From: Adiantum capillus-veneris | Lineage: Eukaryota; Streptophyta; Polypodiopsida; Polypodiales; Pteridaceae | Direction of reading: 5' to 3' | Assembly (NCBI GenBank): GCA_014529385.2 | Contig: CM043966.1 | Coordinates: 142,030,211 to 142,094,210, forward strand | DNA length: 64,000 nucleotides | In this document: in pieces, positions 35,450-47,293 of the stretch | Layout: each line of letters begins with the position of its first letter | Numbering within the stretch: position 1 is the first letter of the stretch | Notes under the pieces: generated by a model | Told to the model about the DNA's origin: nothing | Databases searched by the model: none | What the model saw: only the letters and a program-made list of their open reading frames with translations | Position numbers and translations under genes: made by a program

Positions 35450-35983
35450 TGCTGTCATGGCCTTCCATGTAAACAAAAGATAAAAGGAGGGAGACATGGA
35501 AGTGGCAGTCGCCTACAATTTAGAGAGAAGAGAAAGAGAAACAGAAAGAGAGAGAATCTCTTGAGATTCTCCTCGTTTTTCTTTTATAAAAATGGTATCA
35601 CAGACTCATCTTAATAAGCTCTAATGACTCGTTTGCATTTATATCAAGGAGAATCTTCACAGATTTTGTAAAACATTTCCCATGGATCTCACTTTGGGAT
35701 GCTTCATCAAAATTCTGAGAGCAAGAATTCAACCAGTGCGCCTTGGAGATTGCCTCTATAGGCGGTTAGCTAACCAATCTAGCCAAGAGCTGCCACTGTG
35801 TTCAAAGTGTAGCCAAAAACCCACTCCCTAGCCCTCGCGAGCCCCTGCGTTAGCTGCTTTCCTCCTCACCCTGCCTGCCTGTGTCTTCACCATCCGCTCC
35901 ATCCCTTCGCTGCCATGCATGCACGTACCCATTCTCCTTCCCCCATCCCTTTGCTTTTCTTTCTAAAACCCTTCCCCTTTCAC
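35445..35983. other. Non-coding, with possible tRNA-derived SINE at 35718-35800 (minus)
   Basis: On the minus strand GGCAGCTCTTGGCTAGATTG resembles a pol III A box. About 40 bases on, GGTTGAATTCT (35724-35734) resembles a B box. A CCGCC/AGGCAA stem lies between them, as in a tRNA. The 20-base palindrome GAGAATCTCTTGAGATTCTC is near 35553. No gene. Confidence 0.35.
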
Positions 35984-36105
35984 TTTAAAACTATCACCAC
36001 CATTTTTCGATTTTACACCAACTGATATCCCCTACTCATCTATTACCTTTAAAACTATTACCACCATTTTTCGATTTTACACCAGTTGGTACCCTACTTA
36101 TTTTC
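35984..36105. repeat. 64-bp tandem duplication
   Basis: The segment starting TTTAAAACTATCACCACCAT at 35984 recurs from 36048 with few changes. Confidence 0.8.
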
Positions 36106-36367
36106 TTCTAATGGCTTCAAAAAAAAAAAATTCACTACTTACATAGTGCAAGGACATTCTAAGAGAAGAAAACCCTAAGGAAAAAATAAGCAAAGAAAAA
36201 CACAAATGCATCAAAGTCCACTCAATCATCTCTATTTATATGGGAAAAAAAAAGTCTTTTGTCTTCCATGTGGTCTTTTCATTTCCTAAACTCACCTTTC
36301 ACTTATGCACTTAAGATGTCTTGAAAGATTTTTCGAGATTGGGTGACCTAATGAAATTTTTACTTTG

Positions 36368-36652
36368 TTAGCGTAGAAGGCAAATTTTCAGTTCTGGCTC
36401 CACGTTCGTCCACCTGGCATCAAGCCCATAATCAAAACCTGGGTCGTTCGTAGAAAAGCAAATGGCCGACCAATTTAAAGAGCGAGAGACTAAGATGCGC
36501 AGGGAAACGCGATGCAGCAGGGACCGAGGGCCGTGGGATTTCCACGTAGTTCGCTCTTGCAACAGCAACCCAGGAGCTTCGTTGCCATAGCCATGTTGGG
36601 CATATGCTGCAATCAAGAGAACTCTCATGAGCTTCTTGCTACATTTCAACAC
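36368..36652 (-). pseudogene. PPR protein fragment on the minus strand
   Basis: LLIAAYAQHGYGNEA matches the second half of a plant PPR repeat. Sequence after it looks frameshifted. It faces away from the large PPR array on the plus strand, so it comes from a separate duplication. Confidence 0.45.
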
Positions 36653-36984
36653 GAGTCTTAATGTTTTGCATGTCTTTCAGATCTTCATTGTCTCTAAAGT
36701 TTTTTGCTTCCCTATGGATACATGAGAGTACCTACAAGTCATCGATTTATGGCTGCCACACGCTTTGCTGTTGTTGGTAAGTTTTCTAAGCAGAGGCTTT
36801 CCACACGCAAGATAGCCGACGGAGGCTCAGAAGCAATAAAATTGGGTTGTTCGCGTACTTTCTGCAGTAACATATAGTTGTCGAGCTCAGTGTGTATCCT
36901 GCTGGCGTGGCAAAGCTCCTTTCCCTAAGCATAGGCTTTCAGTCCAATCAAAAAAGAAAAACTTGTTGCAATGTGATGTTGTCA

Positions 36985-39900
36985 CCATATGCAAAGGGAA
37001 GGCCTCTTTCCAGATGTTGTGCTTGGTGCTTCTTTGATTGATATGTTGGTCAAATGTCATCGCTACATGCGAATGGAAGGTCTCTTTCCAGCTGCATTCA
37101 ACTATGTTTGTAAGTCATGGGCTGTTGCAGAAACATGTGCTCCTTGGCAATGCGTTGGTCCATATGTATGCCAATTGTGGTGCCATCATGGAAGCACGAA
37201 AATGTCTTTATAGTCATGCTCTTCACTTGGAATGCGTTGTTTGCAGAACACGCCCAACATTGCTTATGGAAGGAAGCTGTGGAATGTTTTAACTTCATGT
37301 GAATGGAAGGTCTCTTTCCATCTACATTCACCTATGCTTGCACCTACAAAGCCTATGGTATTCTATACGCAGGGGCTGTTGCAGAAAGATTTCAGTGCTT
37401 TCATCAATTGTATGCCAAATGCGATTCCCTTACAAAATCCATTTGATGGGCATCCCCTTTGGGATGTGGTCTCTTGGAGTGCGTCGTATGCAAGATATGC
37501 CCAAAATGCTTGTGGCAAAGACATTCTTGGCTATTTTACCCAGATGCGAAGAGGAGGCCTTTCTCCAAAGGCAATCACCTATGCTTGCACCTTGAACCCA
37601 TGTGGCCTTATGCAAGATCTTCACATAAGTGAGAGAATTCACAATGAGATTGCTGGTCATGGACTTTTGGAGAAACAAGTTGTGCTTGGCACCTTTTTAT
37701 GCTTGGTCTTTCTAGTGTGGTACCCTCGGGAATGCACGAGGAGTTCTTGACGACCTTCTTGTTGGGAATGTCATCACTTGGAACATGTGGATTGCAAGAT
37801 ATGCCCAACATGGCAGCAACATGGAAGTTGTGGGCTGTTTTTAGTGGATGCGAAGGGAAGGTCTCTCCCCACATGCGCCTTCACATGACTGAGAGACTTC
37901 ACGATGATCTTGCAAGTCAAGGACTGTGGGAAGAATATGCATTTGTTCCAGGCTGGGTTGAGGAACCTTTGGACTGGCTAGTCATGGGCTGTTGCAAAAA
38001 CATGCGCTGCTTAGAAATGTGTAGGTCCATGTATATGTCAAATGTGGTGCCATCATGGCAGCACGAAAAGGCATGCTCTTCACTTGGAATGTGTTGTCTG
38101 CAAAATACGCCCAACATTGCTATGGAAGGAAGCTCTGGGATGTTTTAACTACATGTAAATGGAAGGTCTCTTTCCATCTGCATTCACCTATGCTTGTACT
38201 CAGGGGTTGTTGGAGAAAGATTTCGTGCTTGGCAATGCTTTGATCAATTTGTATGTCAAATGCAGTTCCCTTACAAAATGTACTTGTTGGGCATCCTCTT
38301 TGGGATGTCGTTTCTTGGAGTGTGTTGTATGCAGGAACACTCTCGGCTGTTTTGCCCAAATGCGAAGAGGATGCCTTTCTCCAAAGGCAATCACCTATGC
38401 TTGCACCTTGAAGGCATGTGGCCTTATACAAGATCTTCACACAAGTGAGAGAATTCACACTGAGGCTGCTGGTCAGGGGCTTTTGGAGAAACAAGTTGTG
38501 CCTGGCAAGAATGTATGCTAAATGTGTTGCCCTCACGAAAGTTCTTGACGAGTTTTCTACTCAAGAGCACATCGTCGAGTGTGTATGTGAAATACGGTGC
38601 CCTTACGAAAGCACATAAACACCGTTATGAGCTTTCTATCTAAAATGTCATCTCTTGGAGTGTGTTGATTGCAGAATTAACATAGCTTTGGCAAGGAAGC
38701 TATGGGTGTCATGCAAAAGAAAATCATTGCTGCAAATGCAATCATCTATGCTTGCATCTTGATTGCAAGATATGCCAAACATGGCTTTGTCAAGGAAACT
38801 GTGGGCTCTTTTGACCACACATGACGGAGCTGCCTTTCTCCAAATGCAATCACCTATGCTTGCACCTTGCCCAGATTGTCATCACTTGCAACGTCTTGAT
38901 TGCATGATTTTCTAAACATGACTATGGCAAGGACGCTATGTGTGTTTTCACCAAATGCTGATGCGAGGATATGGCTTTTCTCTAAATGGATTCACCTTTG
39001 ATTGATATGTATGCTGCCTGTGGTGCAAAAGCACATAAGGTTCTTGACATACATCCTTTTTCGGATGTCGTCTCTTGCAGTGCGTTGGTTACAAGTTATG
39101 CCTAACGTGGTTTGTGAAGCGATGTTTAGGGCTATTTTACCAAGATGCAAAGCCAAGGTAGATATGTATGCCAAATTTGGTGCCTTTACAAAAGCATATA
39201 AAGTTCTTGCAACCTCTCTAGGGTGTGGTCTCTTGTAGTGCATTGATAGCTCGAGGCTGTTTTTAGCAATCTATGAAGGAAAGGCCTTTCTCCATTGCAA
39301 TAATCTATGCACCTTAAAGGATTGTGGCCTTATCCAAGACCTTTACATGGGTCGCACGATTCATGATGAGCTTGCTACTCATGGCCTGTTGGAGAATTAT
39401 GTTGTGCTTGCCAATGCTTTGCTCAATATCTCTATCAAATGTATGTTATCATAGAGCGTTCTTGATGAGGACACTGCTATTTTCAGCTTATGCAAGACCT
39501 TCACATTGAAAGAGAATTCACAATTAGCTTGCCTAGTCAACGGTTAGAGAAAGATGTTGTTCTTGGCGGTGCTTTGGTCGATATGTATGCCAAATGAGAT
39601 TTGCGCTACAAGAGCAGGGCGAGGAAGCTCTAGGCTGTTTTTAGCGGATGCAAAGCATTGGAATGCAATGGTCGCGAGATACGCACAACACGAGCGGGGC
39701 CGGTTGCGAGATGTGCGCAACAAGAGCAGCACCAGAGGCTGTTGAAAAAAGATGTCGTGCTTGGCACTGTCTTGGTCGATATGTATGCCAAATGTGATGC
39801 ACTTTAGAAAGCTCAGAAAGTGCTTGAGCAGCTTTCTGTTGCCTCTTGGAATGCATTGATTGGGGGGTGTGCACAACAAGAGCAGGGCCAGGAAGCTCTA

Positions 39901-41200
39901 GGCTGTTTTCAGTGGATGCAAGGCATTGGAATGCACTAGTCGCGAGATATGCACAACAGGAGCAGGGCATGTTACGAGATGTGCGCAAAAAGAGCAGCGC
40001 CAAAAACTGTTGAAAAAAGATGTCGTGCTTGGATCTATCTTGGTCAATATGTATGCCAAATGTGGTGCATTTGAGAAAGCACAAAAAGTGCTCGAGGAGC
40101 TTCCCGTTGCCTCTTGGAATGTATTGATTAGGGGATGTGCACAACAAGAGCAGGGCCAAAAAGCTCTAGGTTGTTTTCAGCTGATGCAAAGCATTGGAAT
40201 ACATTGGTCGTGAGATACGCACAACACGATCAGGCCAGTTGCAAGATGTGTGCAACAAGAGCAGCGCCAGTAGAGGCTGTTGAAAAAAGATGTCGTGCTC
40301 GGATCTGTCCTTGTTAATATGTATGCCAAATATGGTGCGGTTGAGAAGGCACAAAAAGTGCTTGAGGAGCTTCTTGTCTGGAAGGTCACCTCTTGGAATG
40401 CACTGATTGCGGGATGTGTGCAACAAGAGCATCGCCAGAGTCCGTAGTGTGGACTCTCGGAATGCACTGAGTGCAAGATTTGCCACGGGAGAAAGCTCTA
40501 GTCTGTTTGCATCATATCCAATCACCTACGCATGCATCTTGAAGGCATGTGGCTCTACGCAAGATGCTGACAAAAATTTACGCTGATATTGTTAGTCAAG
40601 GGTTGTTGATGACAAAAGATGTCGTGCTTGGCACTACCTTGGTCGATGTGCATGCCAAGTGGTGCGCTTGAGTAAGCACAAAAAGTGCTTGAGGAGCTTC
40701 ATGTCCAGAATGTCGCCTCTTGGAATGCATTGATTGCGGGATGTGCACAATAAGAGCAGGGCGCGGATGCAAAGCAAGAAAGCTCTAAGCTGTTTTTATC
40801 GTATGCAAAGCATTGGAACACACTGGTTGCGGGACACACATAACACGAGCAGGGCCAGAAAACTCTAGGCTACTTTCAACTTCTCTTATAGCAGATTAAG
40901 TGCAGGACATGCTCACATCACAGATACAAGGAAGCTCTAGGTTGTTTTAATCGGATGCAAATTGAAGTTTCTCGCTAAACGAAGTCTCTTGGCATCAAGA
41001 GGAACCTTTGAACTGTTTTTGTTGAGATGCAACATGAGGGCAACTCTATTGCAATCTTCTTTCTTAGTGTGCTCATTGCATGGGTTGTTGATTATAAAGG
41101 CTCTTGGAAACATGTGCTTGCTGATTCTTTGGCTCATATGTATGCCAAATGTTGTTCCCTTTTACAAAGGACAAAAAGTTGTTGGAATGTGTTAATGAGT
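36985..41200 (+). pseudogene. Decayed PLS-type pentatricopeptide repeat (PPR) gene array
   Basis: PPR proteins bind organelle RNA through tandem repeats of about 35 residues; PLS types mostly serve RNA editing. Recognisable pieces occur in all three frames: GLLQKHVLLGNALVHMYANC (about 37125), RRGLSPKAITYACTL (about 37550 and 38370), ISERIHNEIAGHGLLEKQVV (about 37630), VDMYAKFGAFTKAYKVL (about 39160), VVLGSILVNMYAKCGAFEKA (about 40020) and SWNVLIRGCAQQEQGQKALG (about 40115). No frame stays open beyond about 170 codons and there is no start or C-terminal E/DYW domain, so it is dead. From 39583 on, ATGTATGCC marks units 198, 268 and 270 bp apart, showing local tandem amplification. Confidence 0.85.
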
Positions 41201-41396
41201 GATTCTTATGAAAATGCTTGCATATCAGAGACGACACAAAAATTTGAATGCATGAGGATTAAGAATGGTGCTCAAAAGCAGTGAGGACAAAGCTGTTGGA
41301 CTAATGCAAGTGGAAGGGCTCAATGATTTGTTGATGACGATATCAAGTATCTACAAGGCAAACATATCTAGTTGTAGGCTATCATATGCGCGTATT

Positions 41397-41620
41397 GCGC
41401 TCATACTTGTCCCCTATCACTACAAAAGAGCCTCTCGGCTCTTCCATACTAAAGCTTTGGTGATGCAACTTCAACCTTCGCCTTGGTCACTACGTCTTTA
41501 GTATGCACCTATTGGGCTCAAAATAATTCTCTACCACTGTAAAAAATCCCTCTCGGCTCTTTCATACCAAAGCTTGGTGATGCAGCTTCAACCTTTGCAA
41601 TGTCCACTCCGCATCCACTT
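41397..41620. repeat. Diverged 118-bp tandem duplication
   Basis: CTCTCGGCTCTT at 41432 and 41550 lies in two units that also share CCACTGTAAAA/TCACTACAAAA-like wording and GGTGATGCA-CTTCAACCTT. Confidence 0.7.
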
Positions 41621-41680
41621 TCATGTTTGTTTCGAGTAGTGCGGCCATATGGAAGATTGAATGCAACGTGTGTGCATCGA

Positions 41681-42408
41681 TGATAGACATTCAATCGCAC
41701 AGTGAGTAAGCATTACCATTTTTTATTTTTGACACTGAGAACGCAAATAATGAATGCGCTATAAATTGCACACTGTCGTGGGAATGGCATGTTCCCTCGT
41801 ATTATAAAAATTGGGGAGGACTGTGCAGATGCCCCATGCAAGGAGTTGATATGGGCAGAAAAAGTGCTTGAGGAGTTTCGTTTCCGGAATGTCGCCTCTT
41901 GAAATGGATTGATTACGGGTTGTGCAAAACAAATCGCAGGAAGGGTCTCTATCCATATGCAATCAACTACGCCTACACAGGAATCTAGAAGGCACGTGGG
42001 TCAGCAGATGCAATGACGTACACAACCATAGATATTAGAATTCACGATATGATCGCTAGTCAACGTTGTTGGGAGTATGATTTCATGCTTGGTAGTGGTT
42101 TGATCGATATGTATACAAAATGTGGTGTTCTCACAATAGCACAAAATCTTCTTGAAGGGTATCCTCCTAGGGATGTCGTCTCTTGCAGCGGGTTAAGTGC
42201 AGGAGATGCCCAACATCGTTGATACAAGGAAGTCCATTGGCGATAGACATTCAATCGTGCGGTGAGTAAGCATTATTATTTCCTGATTTTTGACACTTAG
42301 AATGCAGTTAATGAATACACTGAAAATTGCACGCTGCCGTGGGAATGACACGTTCCCTCGTATTATAAAACTTGGGGAGGACTGTGCAAACTCCCCCATG
42401 CAACGAGA
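41681..42408. repeat. Direct repeat pair of about 170 bp, 41681-41845 and 42240-42408
   Basis: Both start GATAGACATTCAATCG, share GTGGGAATG-CA-GTTCCCTCGT and TTGGGGAGGACTGTGCA, and end in CCCCATGCAA. The offset is about 560 bp. The unit between them includes PPR pieces, so part of the PPR region was duplicated. Confidence 0.75.
42013..42222 (+). pseudogene. PPR fragment, distal
   Basis: IRIHDMIASQRCWEYDFMLG, GLIDMYTKCGVLTIAQNLLE and PPRDVVSCSGLSAGDAQH follow the PPR repeat pattern over about 65 residues. Same strand as the main array. Confidence 0.75.
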
Positions 42409-42841
42409 CTTGCATGTTTTTTTTAAAAAAAACATAAAAATGGAACAACAAACAATTAATAACATTGTCATCTTGTATGATCATGAACATTGAGCTTAAC
42501 AAAACTCTTAACATTCCTTGTGGTTTTTGGCGAGGTACCCCTCTAAAGCACTACGATCGGTAACCAATTTATGCAAAGGTACACGACTAAACCATGACGA
42601 TCGGATATCCCAAACACTCTCAGGTAAAAAATTCTAACACTCTTTCATGAAATCTCTCTCTCTCTTCCTCAGTTTCCAATATTTTGTTCGATTTCAATTC
42701 GATGGAACATAGCTAACGAAGCACTCTAGTTTAATCGAATAAGCATACAACTCATTTAACATGACTTAATTTAGCACTGCTGAAATTTACAGAAGCTAAG
42801 TAGTGCACGCGTTTCTTCTACGCCCGAACGAGAGGGCGAGG

Positions 42842-43513
42842 ATGGGCGACAATGTGGGGGATTCTAGTTCTGCTGTGGCCAAGGAGCTGGTGACTTTCCT
42901 CAACGCTTCGCCTACTCCTTTCCATGCCGTCCGTAAGTGCTCATAACTTCTCTGTACATTGGGCTTGCGTATTGTGTTATCACCTGCAATGAGCTGCTTC
43001 AACAGATGAAGCTAAGCTCATGCTTAAGGCAGCGGGTTATCAGCAGATTTCTGAAAGGTCTGATTGGAATCTCAATAGAGGTGGCAAATACTTCTTCACT
43101 CGCAACCATTCTACAATCATCGCCTTCGCTGTTGGCGGAAAGTAAGTAGGAATCATTTACGTATTTTTCTCTTATCCATGGATGCAAATGGCTTGCTTTG
43201 AAGGACTCACTTTTGTGGGTTCTCCTTAGAGCTGAGCAATAATTCTGGATGAATACCACCATTAGAGCTGAAAAGAATTCTGGATGAATATCTTTTGTAT
43301 GAGTAGTTGCCGGTTGAGCACATGTATTTTGCCATTGCTAGTTTTAGTGCTTTAGTTTTTCTTATATTACGGGAAATCGTTATTTCTAGACGATTTTTCT
43401 GAATACTTAGTGTTGAGTTTCTTTGATGTGGCAGATATGAAGCTGGGAACGGTTTCATGATAGTGGGAGCCCATACTGATAGCCCTTGTCCTAAATTGAA
43501 GCCAGTTTCAAAA
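42842..43513 (+). CDS. Aspartyl aminopeptidase (peptidase family M18), exons 1-3 only
   Basis: This zinc-dependent enzyme removes N-terminal acidic residues from peptides in the cytosol or vacuole. Exon 1 is 42842-42932 (ATG in GAGGATGGGC; FLNASPTPFHAV), exon 2 is 43006-43141 (GYQQISERSDWNL...GGKYFFTRNHSTI) and exon 3 is 43435-43513 (YEAGNGFMIVGAHTDSPCPK, LKPVSK). Donors GTAAGT, GTAAGT and GTACAG and acceptors ACAG and GCAG keep the frame (phases 1, 2, 0). The His in GAHTDSP is a known metal ligand of M18. No lesion is seen in about 100 codons, so this looks like a live gene. The remaining roughly 380 codons are not recognisable downstream: either intron 3 is very long and holds the transposon nest, or the gene is truncated. 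Confidence 0.88.
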
Positions 43514-45237
43514 GTACAGTGTTGTCTCATCTCTAATTTTTTTTTTCAATAAGATAATGCATGATAGTATAGGATGCTGAATGATTTATGTGATCAATCC
43601 TATGATCATTTAGGGAAGATGGTACGATTGAGCACTTGAGAGGTTGCGAGCAATTGATATATCTCACTAGGTATATAAATATATCTTGCATGTTGGTGTC
43701 GTTGGAATTTTCTAGATATGCCTAATCATCATGTTGATTCTTCATTTTGTATCATTTATAATGTCAATAATTGTATAGACGGGCATTAAGCCAGACATTA
43801 AACTCAAAATAATGTCCCTTTGCTGTGGACAGTGTCTCATAGAGAAAACAGCACTCTGATCACAAAGTTGCACCTAAATAGGCAAAAAATGAACTCATTT
43901 TAGCAGAATTCATGAATAAAACAGTGATGGTGTGATGATGGATACTAGATAAGTACATTATGGTTGAGTCTGCCCTGCATCTCTAGAGTTATGAGCACAT
44001 AGATCTCTGTATGCTTGTGTGGGAGCATATATTAGTACCTAGTTTGATACCCATTATTGAGCAATGACGGTGCTAGTGGAGATGTCATAGTATTTTAGTC
44101 AATACTATGCACGATGCAGCTGATGGGTATATTGTCTTATAGATGACTCCCATCAGTCTATACCTTGCATTTTCCTTCAAAGGTGAATCTGGGATTATTT
44201 GGAACTCATCTAGATTTTTTTTTGAATGTCGTAAAGTGGACATGTAGACTTTATATTGTGAAGTTTTTGTCCGGGTTATGACCAGTTGATGTTGTGTTAA
44301 TTCTTTCTTTCTTTTGAGGTGAGTATGCCGTATTGACTACCTTATTTTTGTGCTAATTTTTTGTAACCGGCTTGGCATTGACAAGGCGGCAATTTTACAG
44401 CAGACACACAAATAGAACTGAAAAATTGTAACACTTGAATTTTGAAACAAACTGTAGTTGTGACATGAAGTGGCGGAATTCCACTTCCAAATGCAATAGC
44501 CCAACTGCCCCTTTTGATACTTCCTTTTAAATTGATAAGTCACAGAGTATAATTGCCGGGGAATCACTTTGTAACTGTGCAACCATGTACCGATCTGCTA
44601 GAAGTGACCACTAGCGCACTATTTTATAGGCACTTGGCCCAAAAGCATATGATACAAAAAGCCGGCGCTAAAAGCCAGACTGCTCAAAATAAAGCAGTGT
44701 AGAATTCATTTGGTTTCACACTTGGCTTGCCATGTGATTGTTCGTACTACTTTTGTTTATAAATTACGGGTGCCACGTCAATAGTCGCTGAACTCTCTCT
44801 CTCTCTCTCTCTCTCTCTCCTGTTGGCAATGTAACTGGCTTGGTGCAGACAAGGCGCTGGGGTAATCTTACATCAGCATACATACAAAACTGATAACTTT
44901 AGTACTTGAACTTGAAATCAAATAATAGCCGTGACACGAAGACGCACAGTTTCACATCCAGATGCACTAGCACCAAAGTTTGGTGCTCCTTTTGATGTTT
45001 TATATCGATAAGACACAAAGTACAATTGCGGTGTACTATACGACTGGGGAATTGTGCACTATGGATGAGATTGTGTCCGGGTTGCTTGGACGGTGTGTGT
45101 GAAAGCATAAGGCTAACAGATGAGTTTCTACTGCGTTTTACAGGTTCAGACTATTTTTAAAAGTGAGGGGCTGCCCACTTCAATTTTAAACCTATAGATA
45201 AAAATAGCCCTCCCAAATCTGGGTGGCCCTGAAAAGC

Positions 45238-45286
<49 letters not shown>

Positions 45287-45626
45287 GCTGACTCTCTCTC
45301 TTCCATTGTTTTTGGTGATGGAAAAAGCAACCTCCTCCCTCTTTCCTAGGCGTCCCAAATCTGCCCCTATTTATGCGAAGGAAAAGAAGTCCTTGCTGTC
45401 ACAAACTGCTGACGTGCCAAGCCAGTGAAGACCTGGCGGGCTAGGGCTCTCTGAGCCTAACCCTAGCCAACGTGTAGATCTCGGTCGAGGAGCCTAAACC
45501 CTAAGAAGCAGCAACAAAAGAAGTAGAAGTAGCAAAAGAAGTCTTACCAATTTACAGATCCTCGCCGAGTGGGGTAATTTTAAAAGAAGTTTCTACCAAC
45601 TTATGGGATCCTGTCCGATGGGGCCC
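43514..45626. other. Putative third intron of the aminopeptidase gene or intergenic DNA
   Basis: No exon matching the rest of M18 was found. It contains a diverged direct repeat (44362-44590 and 44829-45070), CT microsatellites at 44792-44819 and 45242-45281, and a diverged repeat of about 30 bp near 45545/45590. CT tracts and AT-rich filler dominate. Confidence 0.5.
44362..45070. repeat. Diverged direct repeat of about 230 bp, offset about 467 bp
   Basis: Both copies begin GTAAC-GGCTTGG and share GACAAGGCG, ACTTGAA, GTGACA-GAAG, CCTTTTGAT, GATAAG-CACA and GGGGAAT. Family unknown. Confidence 0.55.
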
Positions 45627-46541
45627 TGTTAGGTGCAGCCGAATGAATGTTTGCGCTTTGCTCAAGACGAGTGCTCCGAACTGAGCTCAAGGTTCCTTTT
45701 GTTCTTATGGAAGGGAGAGCTTTTCGTTCTTAATGGAAAGTGCTATGATCACAAACAAAGTGAATGGACACTGTGCGTGCAAGTGTATGAGACTGAGAGA
45801 TAGAGAGAGAAGAGAGATACGACACTAGAGACGTTGTAAAACCCTCCTCCAAAGGCCCCACTCTTGTCGGCGAGAGTGGTCTACTTATTGATTGCGCAAG
45901 TGGTACCGTTAGTAAAACGCTGGGGACTTAGGGATGCTGGCGATGATGTGAAGCTGAAAATTCCAGGGATCTGGTAATGATGGAAGTGCTAGCGATTGTG
46001 AAAACGCTAGGGCTGATTGTATCTGTGGCGGTGAAGCCAATCTGAAAAACGCCAGGGGTGGAAGGTGTCTGGCGATGAAGGGGATGTGAAAACGCTAGGC
46101 TTGGGGAGGGAGGTCGCCAAGGCTCGCGGGTGCTGAGGTTACTGCGGGTTCTTGCTGAGAAGATGCCTGTTGAGCATGTGCTCCTGCTGCCTCTTCTGCC
46201 AGAAAGTGCTAACTTGGGTTTGCTTATATATTAACTTAGCAAAATTGCCCTACCTACTTTTGTTGGAAAGTCACTTAAAAATAATAAGTGAAAAATACCA
46301 AAAATAGGGAAAATAAATGCATTGGAAAATTCCCCTGACTGAATCTGATGGATTCTGAAGGGAATACTGATGATCATGCTGTCTGCAACCAGAGGATATG
46401 CATCTATGCTAAGTGACTGGGCATGCACGGTTTACGAATAGACTCACAAAAGTGTCAGATCACTTCTAATCTAGACTTGACTGAACCCTGATCATGCTGT
46501 AGCTTGTCCACGACACATAGGGTTGGATGTGTCACCTGACA
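45627..46541 (-). repeat. Gypsy-2 3' LTR (915 bp)
   Basis: TG...CA ends with imperfect inverted repeat TGTTAGGTG/CACCTGACA. It matches 58095-58818 with scattered substitutions over its first two thirds, except for about 285 bp present only in the right copy. Confidence 0.85.
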
Positions 46542-46557
46542 TCCCCTCCTTTTCAAA
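46542..46557 (-). other. Gypsy-2 polypurine tract
   Basis: TCCCCTCCTTTTCAAA reads as a purine run (TTTGAAAAGGAGGGGA) on the element strand next to the LTR. Confidence 0.75.
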
Positions 46558-47293
46558 GTGAGGTACTGGTACCGAACTGTATGGCGTCGAGGGAGATCGC
46601 CAATAGCATCCGGAATCCTGGAAGGGACTCTTCGTCGGCCCACTCTGATGTGTGGGTCGTGCGGTACTTGAACTTCATAAAGGTGTGCAATGCCTTCTTC
46701 TTTGGGCCGCGCCGAAAGCGACACAGTCTTTTGTGGCTCCTTTGATGCTTCAACTTCATCTAGTGTCATGCTTCTTCCTTCTTCAAGAATCTCCATGGCT
46801 GAAAATTCTTGAAACCATTTCCAACACAAAACCATGAACATACCCATTCCATGTAAAGTGAGTGGAAAAAATCTTGTCTTCCTCAAAGACTGTGCATGCA
46901 ATGTAGATGAACAAAGAGACGGAGTGCTAAACCGTTCACCACATACACGCAAACAATGAGAGCAAATCTTTCTCTTATGATCTAGAGCAATCAACTGTGG
47001 CAAAACACAATGGAAATGCCCATGCTTGGTGCTTACACTTTCATGTGCTCGTTCGGAAACTGTGTCATGCCAAGGAAGAGACATGGAATATGACTTCCTG
47101 ACATACATACTTTTTAGCTTTTCATGAAAAATCCGCATACATTCGTGCTCATCCATGAGAGAATATGTCATGCCTAGGAAAAGGGATCACATAACGATGC
47201 TGACTAAAATACAGGAAACGATCACGAATGAAACACTCCAACAATGCGTGCGTATCAATCATGTGAACACACAATACTTCCTGTAAGGGTTCT
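46558..47293 (-). pseudogene. Gypsy-2 3' coding remnant with chromodomain-like end
   Basis: The minus strand has an open stretch to 47171 of unrecognised sequence. In another frame (about 46553-46690), FMKFKYRTTHTSEWADEESL resembles the core of a chromodomain as found after gypsy integrase; compare YLVKFRNYPPMDAKWMEEGE in Gypsy-3. The junction with the protease at 47294 marks where most of pol is missing. The 46760-47290 part is not recognised. Confidence 0.45.

Noticed and set aside
35100-35500. Reading frames of Ser-Leu and His-Thr repeats, including an upstream extension of LINE ORF1
   Set aside because: They arise from GA and GT microsatellites. The ORF1 start at 35146 lies downstream of them.
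37098-40525. Many minus-strand ORFs across the PPR region
   Set aside because: They are shadows of the plus-strand PPR pieces and contain no PPR pattern themselves.
46455-47171. 238-codon minus-strand ORF as a separate host gene
   Set aside because: It runs into the Gypsy-2 LTR and overlaps the chromodomain-like remnant in another frame; treated as element sequence.
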